In this document: positions 25,903-35,380 of the stretch, piece by piece
How the letters are laid out: every line of letters begins with the position of its first letter
How positions within the stretch are numbered: position 1 is the first letter of the stretch
Source: Pseudomonas abieticivorans
GTDB taxonomy: Bacteria > Pseudomonadota > Gammaproteobacteria > Pseudomonadales > Pseudomonadaceae
Assembly (NCBI RefSeq): GCF_023509015.1
Contig: NZ_CP094975.1
Location: forward strand, 4,705,501 to 4,769,500
Reading direction: 5' to 3'
DNA: 64,000 nucleotides
The notes under the pieces: model-generated
Seen by the model: only the letters and a program-made list of their open reading frames with translations
Databases searched by the model: none
Told to the model about the DNA's origin: nothing
Made by a program: the position numbers and the translations under genes

Positions 25903-27110
25903 ACGCTGGCATCTTCCATGGGGTGCAACAGGCGAGAGTAAACCTGCTCCAGTTGGGCGGCGGCCACGCTCCAGTCGTGCGCTTGGCGCACGTACTGGCG
26001 GGCGGCCTGGGAAAGCCGGGTCAAGCGCTGTGGATCGCCCAGCACTTGGGCAAGCTGGTTGGCCAGGGCCATGGGGTCATCGCTGCCCAGGTAATGCTCG
26101 CCTTGGGTGACCGCAAGGCCCGATACGCCCTGGGCCGTGGTGACCACCGGCAGCCCCGCGGCCATGGCTTCCAGTACCTTGAGCTTGGAGCCACCGCCTT
26201 GGCGCAGGGGCGCGAAAAACACCGTGGCCGTGGCTTGCAGTGCCCGCAGGTCGGGCACGAAACCTTGCCATTCGATGCGCGGGTCTGGCCAGCGCTCGCG
26301 CCATTGCTCAGGTTGGGCATAACCGCAGATGGCAAAGCGCACGTCGGGGTTGAGCCGCCAAAGGTGCGGCATGATGTGCTGCAGGGCCCACTCCACGGCG
26401 TCCAGGTTGGGACTGTATTCATAGTTGCCGATAAACAACAGGCGCTGGGCGTTCAGGTCCGGTTCGACCTGGGCGTAGTAGGGGCAGTCCACCCCATTGA
26501 CCACTACGTGCGCCGGGCAGTTGAACAGGCGTTGCATGTCGCTGGCGTCTGCCGGGGTGACGGCCACCAACGCCGTGGCCTGGGAAAACACCCGGTGCTC
26601 CCAGCGCCGATAGCGCCACTGGTCATAGGCTGTGAATGGCTTCATCCAAGTGGGCAGGCGATCGTAGCTGGCCGCGCCTAGGGCCGACTCGATGTTGTGC
26701 TCAGTCAACACGAAAGGTTGACGCGCGCGCTGCAGGGGGCGTTCGTAAGGCTGGAAGCTATAGCTGTGCTCGACTTGTACCACGTCCCAGTGCTCTTGCA
26801 GCAAGGTGTCGAATTGCTGCTGCAAGTCGGGTGCCAGGCCATTGATGCTGGCCAGCATCGGATAGGGTGCCGCCGCCACTGCCAGCAGGGTCTTCAGGCT
26901 GCGCAAGGGCCGGCGCGGCAGCACGATGAGGCGTTCGAGCCAGGGTTCCAGGGCGGCGCGGGTGGGTTCATCCAGCGCGGCTTTCGATTGCACCAGCAAG
27001 GTGATGCGATGCCCGCGCGCGGCCAGGCTGCGCAGCAGGTGATATTGCCGGGTCTTGCCGCCGCTGGTGGTTGGCCAAGGCAGGTAGGGCAAGGTCCAAA
27101 GAATGCGCAT
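25893..27110 (-). CDS. pslH: GT4 glycosyltransferase PslH
   Basis: The 405-residue GT-B enzyme begins MRILWTLPYLPWPTTSGGKTRQYHLL. ATG 27110 is chosen because GGAGT lies 9 bases upstream; the frame opens slightly earlier. C-terminal motifs are LLFIGNYEYSPNLDAVEWAL and FFAPLRQGGGSKLKVLEAMAAGLPVV, typical of family 4. P. aeruginosa PslH is of similar length (about 402). It is part of the psl operon between pslG and pslI. Confidence 0.85.
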   Translation of the reverse strand: MRILWTLPYLPWPTTSGGKTRQYHLLRSLAARGHRITLLVQSKAALDEPTRAALEPWLERLIVLPRRPLRSLKTLLAVAAAPYPMLASINGLAPDLQQQFDTLLQEHWDVVQVEHSYSFQPYERPLQRARQPFVLTEHNIESALGAASYDRLPTWMKPFTAYDQWRYRRWEHRVFSQATALVAVTPADASDMQRLFNCPAHVVVNGVDCPYYAQVEPDLNAQRLLFIGNYEYSPNLDAVEWALQHIMPHLWRLNPDVRFAICGYAQPEQWRERWPDPRIEWQGFVPDLRALQATATVFFAPLRQGGGSKLKVLEAMAAGLPVVTTAQGVSGLAVTQGEHYLGSDDPMALANQLAQVLGDPQRLTRLSQAARQYVRQAHDWSVAAAQLEQVYSRLLHPMEDASVCA

Positions 27111-27124
27111 GTCGTTGTACTCCG

Positions 27125-28444
27125 TTACCACACCAGCATCTGCAGGCTGCTTTTGACCGGCACATTGATGCCTTTTTCATTGGCCAGGTCGCTGCGGCTG
27201 CCGGTCAGCGGATTGAACAGCGCGGCAGTCGTCACGCCGGGCAGTGTCACCGATGTGCCGCTGGCACTCCAGAACAGCCACAAGTGCGTGCCGTCGTTGC
27301 GGGTCCAGGCCACGCTGAACAGGTCGTCCGGTGCGCCGCTCAGCGCCGGGCCATCGGCTGGCTCCAGGCGCGGGCCGCTCACCTTGAGGAAGTTTTGCAA
27401 CGCGTTGTAGACCGGCTTCGGGTTGCCGTCCAGGTCCAGCAGGCCGTAGTACTGGTCGCGCGGGCTGGCGCGTGCATCCAGGTCAGCCAGGTTGAACAGG
27501 AAGATGCGCTGGAAGTCCATGGCACTCATCATGGCCAGGCGGCGCAAGGTGAAATCAGCCTGGCCGTCGGTACCGATCAGTTTTTGCATTTCCACGGGGC
27601 CTGCGTAGCTCGACCAGCCCCATTCGGTGGCCCATACCTGCTGCACGCCCTTGGCGTGCAACACGCTGTTGAGGTAGTTGGCCCGGGTCAGGAAGTCTTG
27701 GGCGCTGATGTCGTCGCCCTCGGGGTATTCGGAGTAGGGGTGATAGGCGGCGATGATGTTCTTGCTTGCCAGCCCTTGGCTCAGCAGGGTCGACAGCATC
27801 AGCCCGTCGGTGCTGCGCATCTGGCTGTAGTAGGCCATGCCTGCGGTGGCCACCGGTTTGCCGGGCAGTGCCGCACGAATGGCGTCGGCGGTGGTGAACA
27901 GCAGGTTGCCGTACGCCACGGGATCTTCCTTGGGCCGCCAGATGATGTTGGGTTCATTCCACACTTGCCAAGTACCTACCTGGGGGTAGCGTTTGGCAAG
28001 CATGACCATGCGTTCGGCATACACGTTGAAATCGCTGGGCGGATATTGGTCAGTGTTGCTGGCCCCGGCCGGCGCGCTGGTGGCAAAGGGCGCCGAACCG
28101 ACCATGTAGGCCAGGATGTTGTACTTGTGGCTGGCCATGGCAGTCATCGCACCATCCAGCGCGGTCAGGTTGTACACCGCTTGTTCAGGTTCCAGCATGG
28201 CCCAATGGGTGGTCAGCCGTACCCAGTTCAGGCCCAGGGCGTCGAGGTTGTCCATCTGCTTGTTGTAGACGCTGCTGTCGTAATACTGAAACTGCGCGTT
28301 GACCCCCAGAAAGTCTTTCCAGACCACCGCGCGCGGCCCGCGCAGGGTGGTCTGGGCCTCGGCCTTGGTGCTCCATTGCAGGCTGGCGGCGCTGATCGCC
28401 GCGACCAGCAGTAACGGTACCCACACGATCGGTTTTCGCCACAT
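27125..28444 (-). CDS. pslG: Periplasmic GH39 endoglycosidase PslG
   Basis: The 439-residue protein has an N-terminal hydrophobic segment (residues 6-28) that serves as signal or anchor, then a TIM-barrel glycoside hydrolase. Catalytic Glu164 (TWQVWNEPN, acid/base) and Glu274 (VWATEWGWSSY, nucleophile) are at nearly the same positions as in P. aeruginosa PslG (E165 and E276). A C-terminal beta-sandwich follows. PslG hydrolyses Psl endolytically and is needed for normal release of the polymer. ATG 28444 has GGAGC upstream and begins 2 bases after the pslF stop. Confidence 0.93.
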   Translation of the reverse strand: MWRKPIVWVPLLLVAAISAASLQWSTKAEAQTTLRGPRAVVWKDFLGVNAQFQYYDSSVYNKQMDNLDALGLNWVRLTTHWAMLEPEQAVYNLTALDGAMTAMASHKYNILAYMVGSAPFATSAPAGASNTDQYPPSDFNVYAERMVMLAKRYPQVGTWQVWNEPNIIWRPKEDPVAYGNLLFTTADAIRAALPGKPVATAGMAYYSQMRSTDGLMLSTLLSQGLASKNIIAAYHPYSEYPEGDDISAQDFLTRANYLNSVLHAKGVQQVWATEWGWSSYAGPVEMQKLIGTDGQADFTLRRLAMMSAMDFQRIFLFNLADLDARASPRDQYYGLLDLDGNPKPVYNALQNFLKVSGPRLEPADGPALSGAPDDLFSVAWTRNDGTHLWLFWSASGTSVTLPGVTTAALFNPLTGSRSDLANEKGINVPVKSSLQMLVW

Positions 28445-28446
28445 GT

Positions 28447-29625
28447 TCAATGCTCCGTGCATGCTGCTGCAAATACCTTGAGGAAACGTTCTGCGGTGTG
28501 TGGCCAGACGCGCTGGCTGCCGATCAGGCTGGCGTGTTCGGACCAGCGCTGGGCCAGCTCCGGGGTGGCGCACAGGTGGCTGATCTCGGCGGCCAGCGCG
28601 GCGACATTGCCTTGGGCAAAAATCACCCCATTGCCACCGGCCACTTCTTCGGCGAAGGAGCGGGCGTCGGAGGTGATTGCCCCGCGCCCACAGGCCACCG
28701 CCCAAGACAGAGCACCGCTGGTGCCGCGCTGGGTGCCGAGCAATTTGAGCTTGCTCGATTCACGGTACGGCAACACCATCACGTGATGCGCCTGGATGAC
28801 CTTGGCGATGTCGGCAGCGGGCAGGTCCAGCTGCCAGTCGATGTTGCCTTCCAAGCCTGCCTGGGTAATGCGTTGGCGCAGTTGGCCGATGTAGCCACCG
28901 GAAGGGCCGAAGGCCATTTCCGGTTCACTGCCGCCGGCCAGGGTCAATCGGATGGTGCTGCGCAAGGCTGGCTGCTGGGCAAAGGTCAGCGTCAGGGCAT
29001 CAAGCAGGTCCTCGATCCCCTTGCCGCGGTAGATGAAGCCGAAATACAACAGGCGCAACGGTTCCAAGGGCGGCAAAGGCGCGGGTGGGATCAGCAAGTT
29101 GCCGTGGGGCACCACGGCCATTTGTTCTTCGCGCAGGCCCATGCGTTTGCGCAGGGCATGGCCGCCCGACTGGGTCAGGGTGATCAGCCGGGTCAGGCTG
29201 CGGGCCAACTGGCGTTCTTCGTGCAAGCACAGCGGGTCGGCCAGCACGGTGGCAATCTGCGGGACCGGGGAGGGCATGCCACTGGCCATCGACAGCGGCC
29301 AGGGCAATTGCGCCCGGCGCCATACCAGGCGTTCGGGGTCGTGCACGGTGGCAGTGATTGGCAAACCCGGGAAACGCCTGCGCAACTCGCGCAGGGCATT
29401 GAACTCGGCCAGGCGCCCGCCACCGATCTCGGCGTGCACCAGGTCGATGCCTTGCCAGTCCCACTGCGCCACCCGCTCCAGGGCCTTGTCGACGTCGTTG
29501 CCAACGCCGAGCAAGGGTGTGCTGATGGTCACGCCCTGTTGCTCGAGCGCACTTTTCAGATGCCCGGCGTAGTCGGCGATGCCATTTTTTTCCGGAGGCA
29601 AGGGCGCCAGCAGGGCGATGTGCAT
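28447..29625 (-). CDS. pslF: GT4 glycosyltransferase PslF
   Basis: The 392-residue GT-B glycosyltransferase has MHIALLAPLPPEKNGIADYAGHLKSAL at the N-terminus and LRLLYFGFIYRGKGIEDLLDAL with the later GTSGALSWAVACGRGAI region in the C-terminal lobe. Its start codon shares a base with the pslE stop (TGATG). Size and position match P. aeruginosa PslF (about 395). Expected to add one sugar to the lipid-linked repeat in the cytosol. Confidence 0.86.
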   Translation of the reverse strand: MHIALLAPLPPEKNGIADYAGHLKSALEQQGVTISTPLLGVGNDVDKALERVAQWDWQGIDLVHAEIGGGRLAEFNALRELRRRFPGLPITATVHDPERLVWRRAQLPWPLSMASGMPSPVPQIATVLADPLCLHEERQLARSLTRLITLTQSGGHALRKRMGLREEQMAVVPHGNLLIPPAPLPPLEPLRLLYFGFIYRGKGIEDLLDALTLTFAQQPALRSTIRLTLAGGSEPEMAFGPSGGYIGQLRQRITQAGLEGNIDWQLDLPAADIAKVIQAHHVMVLPYRESSKLKLLGTQRGTSGALSWAVACGRGAITSDARSFAEEVAGGNGVIFAQGNVAALAAEISHLCATPELAQRWSEHASLIGSQRVWPHTAERFLKVFAAACTEH

Positions 29626-31619
29626 CAGGCTTTGCTCCGGGCCCGGGCCATGAAGTTCAGCACCTTGTCGGGAATTTCAAAGCGACGACGGTTGATGATG
29701 ATGCCATCGACCCGCTTGAACGCCGTGGTCAAAATCGACAGGGCGTTTTCCAGTACCGGCACCGTGGTCTTCTCGGCTTCTACCACCAGCGCGATCAGGT
29801 CGGCGTTGTGCAGGGTCACGAAGGCCTCCTGGTTCGAGAAAAAGCCGCTGGCGTCCAGCAGCACGATCTCGCCGGGGGTGGCCGCGCCGTCGCCACCGAT
29901 GCGCACCTGATGGCCGCGCTCTTGCAGCAGGTTGCGCAAGTGTTCGATGACAAAGCTCACGCCCTCGCCCTTGCGGGCCGAGGTCAGGCCAATGCTCAAG
30001 CCCGAGATGCCAACCTGTTTGAGCGGCAACAGGCCATATAACCGGTACATGCTCGCGGTGAAGGCGCTCATGCGGTCCGGGTGCTGGCGGCTGAGGTCCT
30101 GCAGGCTGGTCCACACCTTGACCCCGAAACGCTCCTCGATCTTGTCGCCATCGTGGATGCGCTGGTCCAGCAGGTAGAAGAAGTACAGGGCCAGCAGGCC
30201 CACGGCCAGGCTGATCGGGATGGCAAACAGCAACATCAGCAGGCTTTTGGGGAAGACGCGGCTGGGGTTGAAGGTTGCCTGCTCGATGACCGCGATGTTG
30301 CTGATCTGGCTCTTGTCCAGCTCACGGTCGATGCGGGCTTTTTCCAGGCTGTCGCTGTACAGGGCGAAGCTTTTCTCGCTGGCATCGAGTTCACGCTGCA
30401 GGCGCGACAGCTCCGGCTCCAGGTGCATGGCCTGCAGGCGGTCGCTTTCCAGTTTGGCCAGTTGGGTGTCTTGCTGCGCGGCCTGGGTTTTCAGGCGGCT
30501 GAGGCTGGCGTTCTGGTCGGCGTAACTGTTTTGCAGGCGTGTGTAGATCGGGTTGGGCGCCATGTTCTGCGAGCGTTGCACAGTGGCGACTTCGCCGTTC
30601 ATCAAGGCTTGCAGGTTGCTGATCGCCGTGTTGATGGCCAGTACCGGCGGCGCGTCATCCTTGAACGTGCGCAGCAGTTCCTGGCGCTCGATCTGCTTGG
30701 TATTGATGCGTTGCGACAGGTCTTCGCGGTCCGGGTTGCGGGCGATTTCCCGGGCGATGCTGATTTCCTTGGGTTGATCGACGAGCTGCTGCTTGATGAT
30801 GTCCAGGCCGCTTTGGGTCGAGGCAATCGAGCGCAGGGTATTGAGGTGTTCGCCCTTGAGGTCGTTGAGGTTGCGCGACACGTCGGCCAGGCGGTCGGCA
30901 ATGCTCACCGCGCCCAGTTGGTCGAGGTTGGCCTGGATCTGTTTCTTGTAGTCGAAGATACGCGCCTGGGTCGCCGTGCTTTCGGTTTCATAGAAGGTGT
31001 ACAGGCTTTTGCGTCCCAAGGTACGGGTGCGTTCATCCTCATACTGTTCGATCCAGGTCTTGACCACTGCTTGGGCGACCTTTGGGTCGTTCCACACAAA
31101 GCTGATTTCCATCACCGCCGAGCCCGTGGCATGGGTCACCTTGAAGGCTTTTTCCAGGTCTGCCGCCAAGCGCTCCACCGGTGTTTCCTTTTCCACCAGG
31201 CCGACCAACTGCAGAAAGCCGCGACCAATCTCGATGATGCTGCCGATGGCACCCTTGACGGCGTTTTTTACCGAGGCAAGCGCGCCTTGTTCCGGCGGGA
31301 TGCGGGACAGGTCATCCAGGTATTTCTCGGCCACCAGGCGGGTGATGGGGCGGCCACTGAGCATGGTTTCTTCGTCGATGATCGGGTCGCGCTGGGCGCT
31401 TGGGATCACCAGCGCCTGGCGATCGGCAATCTCGATCGGCAGGGTGCTGGTGTCACGCCCTGGCTTGACCAGCAATTGGGCGGTGGACTCATACCGGTTA
31501 GGCAGCAGGAAGGCGCCCAGCAGAATGATGACGAAGGTCGCCAGCACCGTGATTTTGACCTCGCGCTTGAAGATGAAATACAAGCGCAGCAGATCGCGGA
31601 AGGAACGGATATTGATCAT
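29625..31619 (-). CDS. pslE: Wzz/BY-kinase-like polysaccharide co-polymerase PslE
   Basis: The 664-residue inner-membrane protein has a transmembrane helix near 20-40, a Wzz domain, long periplasmic coiled coils (about 170-400), a second transmembrane helix near 445-470, and a cytosolic domain resembling the bacterial tyrosine kinase fold. In that domain the Walker A position reads SARKGEGVSF, with Val in place of the invariant Lys, and there is no C-terminal tyrosine cluster, so it is probably inactive as a kinase. The length agrees with P. aeruginosa PslE (about 662). It should couple polymer length control to the outer-membrane exporter PslD. Confidence 0.9.
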   Translation of the reverse strand: MINIRSFRDLLRLYFIFKREVKITVLATFVIILLGAFLLPNRYESTAQLLVKPGRDTSTLPIEIADRQALVIPSAQRDPIIDEETMLSGRPITRLVAEKYLDDLSRIPPEQGALASVKNAVKGAIGSIIEIGRGFLQLVGLVEKETPVERLAADLEKAFKVTHATGSAVMEISFVWNDPKVAQAVVKTWIEQYEDERTRTLGRKSLYTFYETESTATQARIFDYKKQIQANLDQLGAVSIADRLADVSRNLNDLKGEHLNTLRSIASTQSGLDIIKQQLVDQPKEISIAREIARNPDREDLSQRINTKQIERQELLRTFKDDAPPVLAINTAISNLQALMNGEVATVQRSQNMAPNPIYTRLQNSYADQNASLSRLKTQAAQQDTQLAKLESDRLQAMHLEPELSRLQRELDASEKSFALYSDSLEKARIDRELDKSQISNIAVIEQATFNPSRVFPKSLLMLLFAIPISLAVGLLALYFFYLLDQRIHDGDKIEERFGVKVWTSLQDLSRQHPDRMSAFTASMYRLYGLLPLKQVGISGLSIGLTSARKGEGVSFVIEHLRNLLQERGHQVRIGGDGAATPGEIVLLDASGFFSNQEAFVTLHNADLIALVVEAEKTTVPVLENALSILTTAFKRVDGIIINRRRFEIPDKVLNFMARARSKA

Positions 31620-31637
31620 GTCTGGTGTCCTTGACGA

Positions 31638-32408
31638 TCAGTTGTTGTTGGAGCGCAAGTCGTAGGTAGCACCCAGGCCCAGTGATTTCGAGAACGGAAT
31701 CAGCTGGTTGAGGTACAAATCGACCCATTCGATGCCGTTCCCCACATGGGATTTGGGCACGAACACGACATCACCGCGCTGCAACAGCACCGGGCCCCGG
31801 CCGGCGTCCGCCAGCATGAAATTGCCGTAGTCCAGAAAGTACGTCTTGTAGCGGCCGTCCTGTTCCTGGCGAAGCAGGGCGACGTTGTGGCTGTCGGCCT
31901 GGGACAGCACGCCACCGGCGCCGATGATGGCCTGCTCCAGGGTGGTGGCCACGTTCACCGACAATGCGGTGGGGTTACGCACCGAGCCGCCGATGAACAC
32001 GTTGTTGCCGGGCGCCGCGTTGATGTTGATGGTCAGCGCGGTTTCCCGGTAGATGGTTTGCAGTTTGCTCTCCAGCACCGTCGTCAGTTGCTCGGTGGTC
32101 AACCCGGCGGCCTTGATCTGGCCGATGTAGGGGTAGGAGAAGCTCCCGTCGTTCTGCACCTGGAACAGCGTCAGTTCATAAATGGTGTTGGCGGTGAACG
32201 CCGAGATCGACGGCGCTTCACCGGTATTGCGCACGATACGCAAAGTGTCGCCCGGGCGGATCAATTGGGGGGGCAAGGGCTTACCGGCCAATGCGCTGCC
32301 AGCCTCATGGGCGGCCTTGAGTTGATCGTTGTCGGGCAACTGCACCTTGGACGCATTGCTGCAGGCACCCAGCATGATAAAACCTAGGATCAGCAGGACT
32401 TTCTTCAT
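31638..32408 (-). CDS. pslD: Wza-type polysaccharide export lipoprotein PslD
   Basis: The 256-residue protein has a lipoprotein signal (MKKVLLILGFIMLGAC, Cys16), then a Poly_export domain (RPGDTLRIVRNTGEAPSISAF) and a SLBB domain (NVFIGGSVRNPTALSVNVATTLEQAIIGAGG). It forms the periplasmic/outer-membrane channel for Psl. ATG 32408 is chosen for AGGAAG upstream and the lipobox position. The length equals P. aeruginosa PslD. It lies 18 bases before pslE. Confidence 0.92.
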   Translation of the reverse strand: MKKVLLILGFIMLGACSNASKVQLPDNDQLKAAHEAGSALAGKPLPPQLIRPGDTLRIVRNTGEAPSISAFTANTIYELTLFQVQNDGSFSYPYIGQIKAAGLTTEQLTTVLESKLQTIYRETALTININAAPGNNVFIGGSVRNPTALSVNVATTLEQAIIGAGGVLSQADSHNVALLRQEQDGRYKTYFLDYGNFMLADAGRGPVLLQRGDVVFVPKSHVGNGIEWVDLYLNQLIPFSKSLGLGATYDLRSNNN

Positions 32409-32487
32409 TGGGCGGTCTTCCTGTCGTGCATGGTTACAGCTCCCTGAAATCACGGGGTCGGGCGTTAATGGCGGTTGGTGGAGCGCG

Positions 32488-33942
32488 TCAGGATTTAACA
32501 GGCTCAGGCACCCTTCCATAGATGTCGGTAAAGCGGACGATGTCATCCTCGCCCAAGTACTCGCCGCTCTGCACTTCGATCATCACCAGGTCGATGACCC
32601 CGGGGTTGACCAGGCGGTGCGTGCGGCCGGGCTTGATGAAGGTGGATTCGTTGGTGTCCAGCAAGAATTCGTTTTCGCCATTGGTGACCATGGCCATGCC
32701 GCTGACCACGATCCAGTGCTCGCTGCGGTGATGGTGCATCTGCAGTGACAGCGAGGCCTGGGGGCGAACCACGATGCGCTTGATCTTGAAGCGCTTGCCT
32801 TCCTCCAACACCGTGTAGGTGCCCCAGGGGCGCGTGACGGTGCGGTGCAGGCGATAGGCGTCGTGGCCTTGGCGCTTGAGCTCCTGGGCGATGTATTTCA
32901 CTTCCTGGCTGCGCGCAGAGTCGGCGATCAGCAGCGCGTCGGGGGTGTCGATAATGATCAGGTTGTCCAGGCCCACGCCGCCCACCAGGCGCTTGGGCGA
33001 GTCGATGTAGCAGTTGCTGACGTCATGCAGCACGGTTTCGCCGTTGCACTGGTTACCCTGGGCGTCGGCGGGGCTCAGGGCACGGACTGCCTGCCACGAA
33101 CCGATGTCGCTCCAGCCCAGGGAGCAGGGGATGACCGCGACCTTCTGTGAGCGCTCCATCAGCGCGTAGTCCACGGAAATGTCCGGGGCCAGGGCGAAGG
33201 TGGTGCTGTCCAGTTCCAGTTGCAGCTCCTTGTTGCCATCCTTCTTGTGGCTGCTTGCAAGGCAGGTGGCCACGCTGGCCAACACCTCCGGGGCGTGGGT
33301 TTCCAGTTCGCGCAGCACGGCGTCCACGCGCATGCAGAACATGCCGGCATTCCACAAGTGCAGGCCGCCCTCCAGGTATTGCTTGGCGGTGGGGGCGTCC
33401 GGCTTTTCGACGAAACGGGCTACCTGGTAACCGCCGTTGTTCAGCGCCTGGCCCTTCTGGATATAACCAAAGCCGGTTTCGGCGCTGGTGGGCACGATGC
33501 CAAAGGTCACCAGCCAGCCCTGTTCGGCCAACTCGCGCGCAGAGGCCACGGCGGCTTTGAACGCCTCGACGTCCTGCACCAGTTGGTCGGCAGGCATCAC
33601 CAGCAGTTGTGCATCCTCGCCATAGAGCTTGGCCACGTGCAGCGCGGCGGCGGCGATGGCCGGGGCGGTATTGCGGCCGAAGGGCTCGAGAATGAAGTCC
33701 AATGCCGCACGGCCTTTGTTCAGCAGGCGGTAGTCGTCCAGGGTGCGGAAAAACACTTCCCGGTTGGTCACGGTCAGCAGGCGGTCAACGTCGTCAAGGC
33801 CTGCGGCACGCAGAAACGTCTTCTGCAAAAGGCTCTCGCCGTCGGGCAGGCGCATGAACGGCTTGGGCATGGCCTCGCGTGAAACCGGCCACAGGCGTGT
33901 GCCGGCACCGCCAGCGATGATGCAAGGGATGAGGGTGCCCAT
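32488..33942 (-). CDS. pslB: Mannose-1-phosphate guanylyltransferase / mannose-6-phosphate isomerase PslB
   Basis: The 484-residue bifunctional type II enzyme supplies GDP-mannose. The N-terminal pyrophosphorylase signature is GGAGTRLWPVSREAMPKPF; FVEKPDAPTA binds sugar phosphate. The C-terminal cupin isomerase domain contains QMHHHRSEHWIVVSG, the zinc-binding motif. It begins one base after the pslA stop with GAGG upstream. AlgA and WbpW are paralogues in this genus; context makes it PslB. Confidence 0.92.
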   Translation of the reverse strand: MGTLIPCIIAGGAGTRLWPVSREAMPKPFMRLPDGESLLQKTFLRAAGLDDVDRLLTVTNREVFFRTLDDYRLLNKGRAALDFILEPFGRNTAPAIAAAALHVAKLYGEDAQLLVMPADQLVQDVEAFKAAVASARELAEQGWLVTFGIVPTSAETGFGYIQKGQALNNGGYQVARFVEKPDAPTAKQYLEGGLHLWNAGMFCMRVDAVLRELETHAPEVLASVATCLASSHKKDGNKELQLELDSTTFALAPDISVDYALMERSQKVAVIPCSLGWSDIGSWQAVRALSPADAQGNQCNGETVLHDVSNCYIDSPKRLVGGVGLDNLIIIDTPDALLIADSARSQEVKYIAQELKRQGHDAYRLHRTVTRPWGTYTVLEEGKRFKIKRIVVRPQASLSLQMHHHRSEHWIVVSGMAMVTNGENEFLLDTNESTFIKPGRTHRLVNPGVIDLVMIEVQSGEYLGEDDIVRFTDIYGRVPEPVKS

Positions 33943-33943
33943 T

Positions 33944-35380
33944 TCAGTAAACCTCGCGGGTCAAAAGCACTGCCGGGACAGTGCGCAAGAGGATGTAAAG
34001 GTCAAACCAGACCGACCAGTTCTCGATGTATTCCAGGTCGAACTCGACGCGCTTCTCGATTTTTTCCAGGGTGTCGGTTTCGCCGCGATAGCCGTTAATC
34101 TGCGCCAGCCCCGTGATGCCTGGCTTGACCCGGTGGCGGGAGGTGTACTCCTTGACCGCTTCCTCGAACAGGATGCCGGCAGCCTTGGTGGCCGTGGCGT
34201 GGGGGCGTGGGCCAACCATCGACATGCTGCCGCCGAACACATTGAACAGTTGCGGCAGCTCGTCCAGGCTGGTCTTGCGAATGAAGCGTCCCACCCGGGT
34301 AATGCGCGAATCACCGCGGGTGGTCTGCTTGTCGGCGTTGGCATCGGCCTGGTGCTGGTGCATCGAGCGGAACTTGTACACCTCGATCAGGCGGTTGTTG
34401 TAGCCATAGCGTTTTTGCTTGAACAGCACGCTGCCAGGGGAGTCGATCTTGATCGCCAGGGCCACCAGCAGCATGATCGGCGACAGCAGCACCAGGGCGA
34501 AAAAGGAGATGACCATGTCTTCCACCCGCTTGAAAAACGGCGACCAGCCGCGCAACGGCACTTCGGAGGCGTTGAACATCGGCAGGTTGGCGACTTCGGT
34601 GATGCGGTTGTGCGAATGGCGGAAAGCGATCATGTCCGGCACCAGCAACACATTTACCGGCAGGCGGCGCAGCTCGCGGATGATGTAGTCCATGCGGTTT
34701 TCCGCAGACCAAGGCAGGGCCACCAGCACCTGGGTGACTTTCTCGTCGCGGATCAGTTGCTCCAGGTCCCGCGAGTTGCCAAGCAGGGGCAGGTTGAGCA
34801 GGGTTTTGGGCAGGCGGCCGATGCGGTCGTCGATAAAGCCGATGACCCCGGAGCGAATGTCCTGGTGTTGCAGCAAGTACTCGGCCAGGCGCTGGCCGTT
34901 CTCGGTCGCGCCCAGGATCACCGAGTTCTGCAGGAACACGCCGCGCTGCATCAGTTGCTGGAACACGGTCAGCAAGATCATCCGTTCGATGCCCAGCAAA
35001 AGGAAACTGCCGAAAAACCAGATGATCAACTCGGTGTTGGAAATGGTGTCGAACATCTGCAGCGCGCGGTGCATGAACAGCAGCAGGCAGAAGGCCGAGG
35101 ACCAGGCAAAGAAGGTGATTTGAAAGCGCAGGCGGTTACTGAAGATCGATTCGGCGTAGACGCCCAATGCCTGGAAAATCAGCACGCTGATGAAGCCGAA
35201 GAAAATCAACACCGCCAGGTAGTTCTTCAGCAGGGTCGGTTCGGTGATCTGGCCGATGGAAAGGATCAGCAGCCCCGGCAAAATGGCGGTCAGGCCATGC
35301 ACCAGGCGTATGACGAACAAAAAATACTCGACCATACTCGGCCGTGTGAGCAGCAAGCTGTCCACGGGTTGCAAGCGCAT
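33944..35380 (-). CDS. pslA: Undecaprenyl-phosphate sugar phosphotransferase PslA
   Basis: The 478-residue protein starts the lipid-linked Psl unit. Five N-terminal transmembrane helices, a nucleotide-binding-like central region ([17 protein letters not shown]), and the C-terminal bacterial sugar transferase domain ([38 protein letters not shown], then YKFRSMH and [10 protein letters not shown]) give the WbaP/PslA architecture. ATG 35380 is chosen because GGAGGGAGGGG lies just upstream; the length then equals P. aeruginosa PslA. It is the first gene of the operon. Confidence 0.93.
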   Translation of the reverse strand: MRLQPVDSLLLTRPSMVEYFLFVIRLVHGLTAILPGLLILSIGQITEPTLLKNYLAVLIFFGFISVLIFQALGVYAESIFSNRLRFQITFFAWSSAFCLLLFMHRALQMFDTISNTELIIWFFGSFLLLGIERMILLTVFQQLMQRGVFLQNSVILGATENGQRLAEYLLQHQDIRSGVIGFIDDRIGRLPKTLLNLPLLGNSRDLEQLIRDEKVTQVLVALPWSAENRMDYIIRELRRLPVNVLLVPDMIAFRHSHNRITEVANLPMFNASEVPLRGWSPFFKRVEDMVISFFALVLLSPIMLLVALAIKIDSPGSVLFKQKRYGYNNRLIEVYKFRSMHQHQADANADKQTTRGDSRITRVGRFIRKTSLDELPQLFNVFGGSMSMVGPRPHATATKAAGILFEEAVKEYTSRHRVKPGITGLAQINGYRGETDTLEKIEKRVEFDLEYIENWSVWFDLYILLRTVPAVLLTREVY

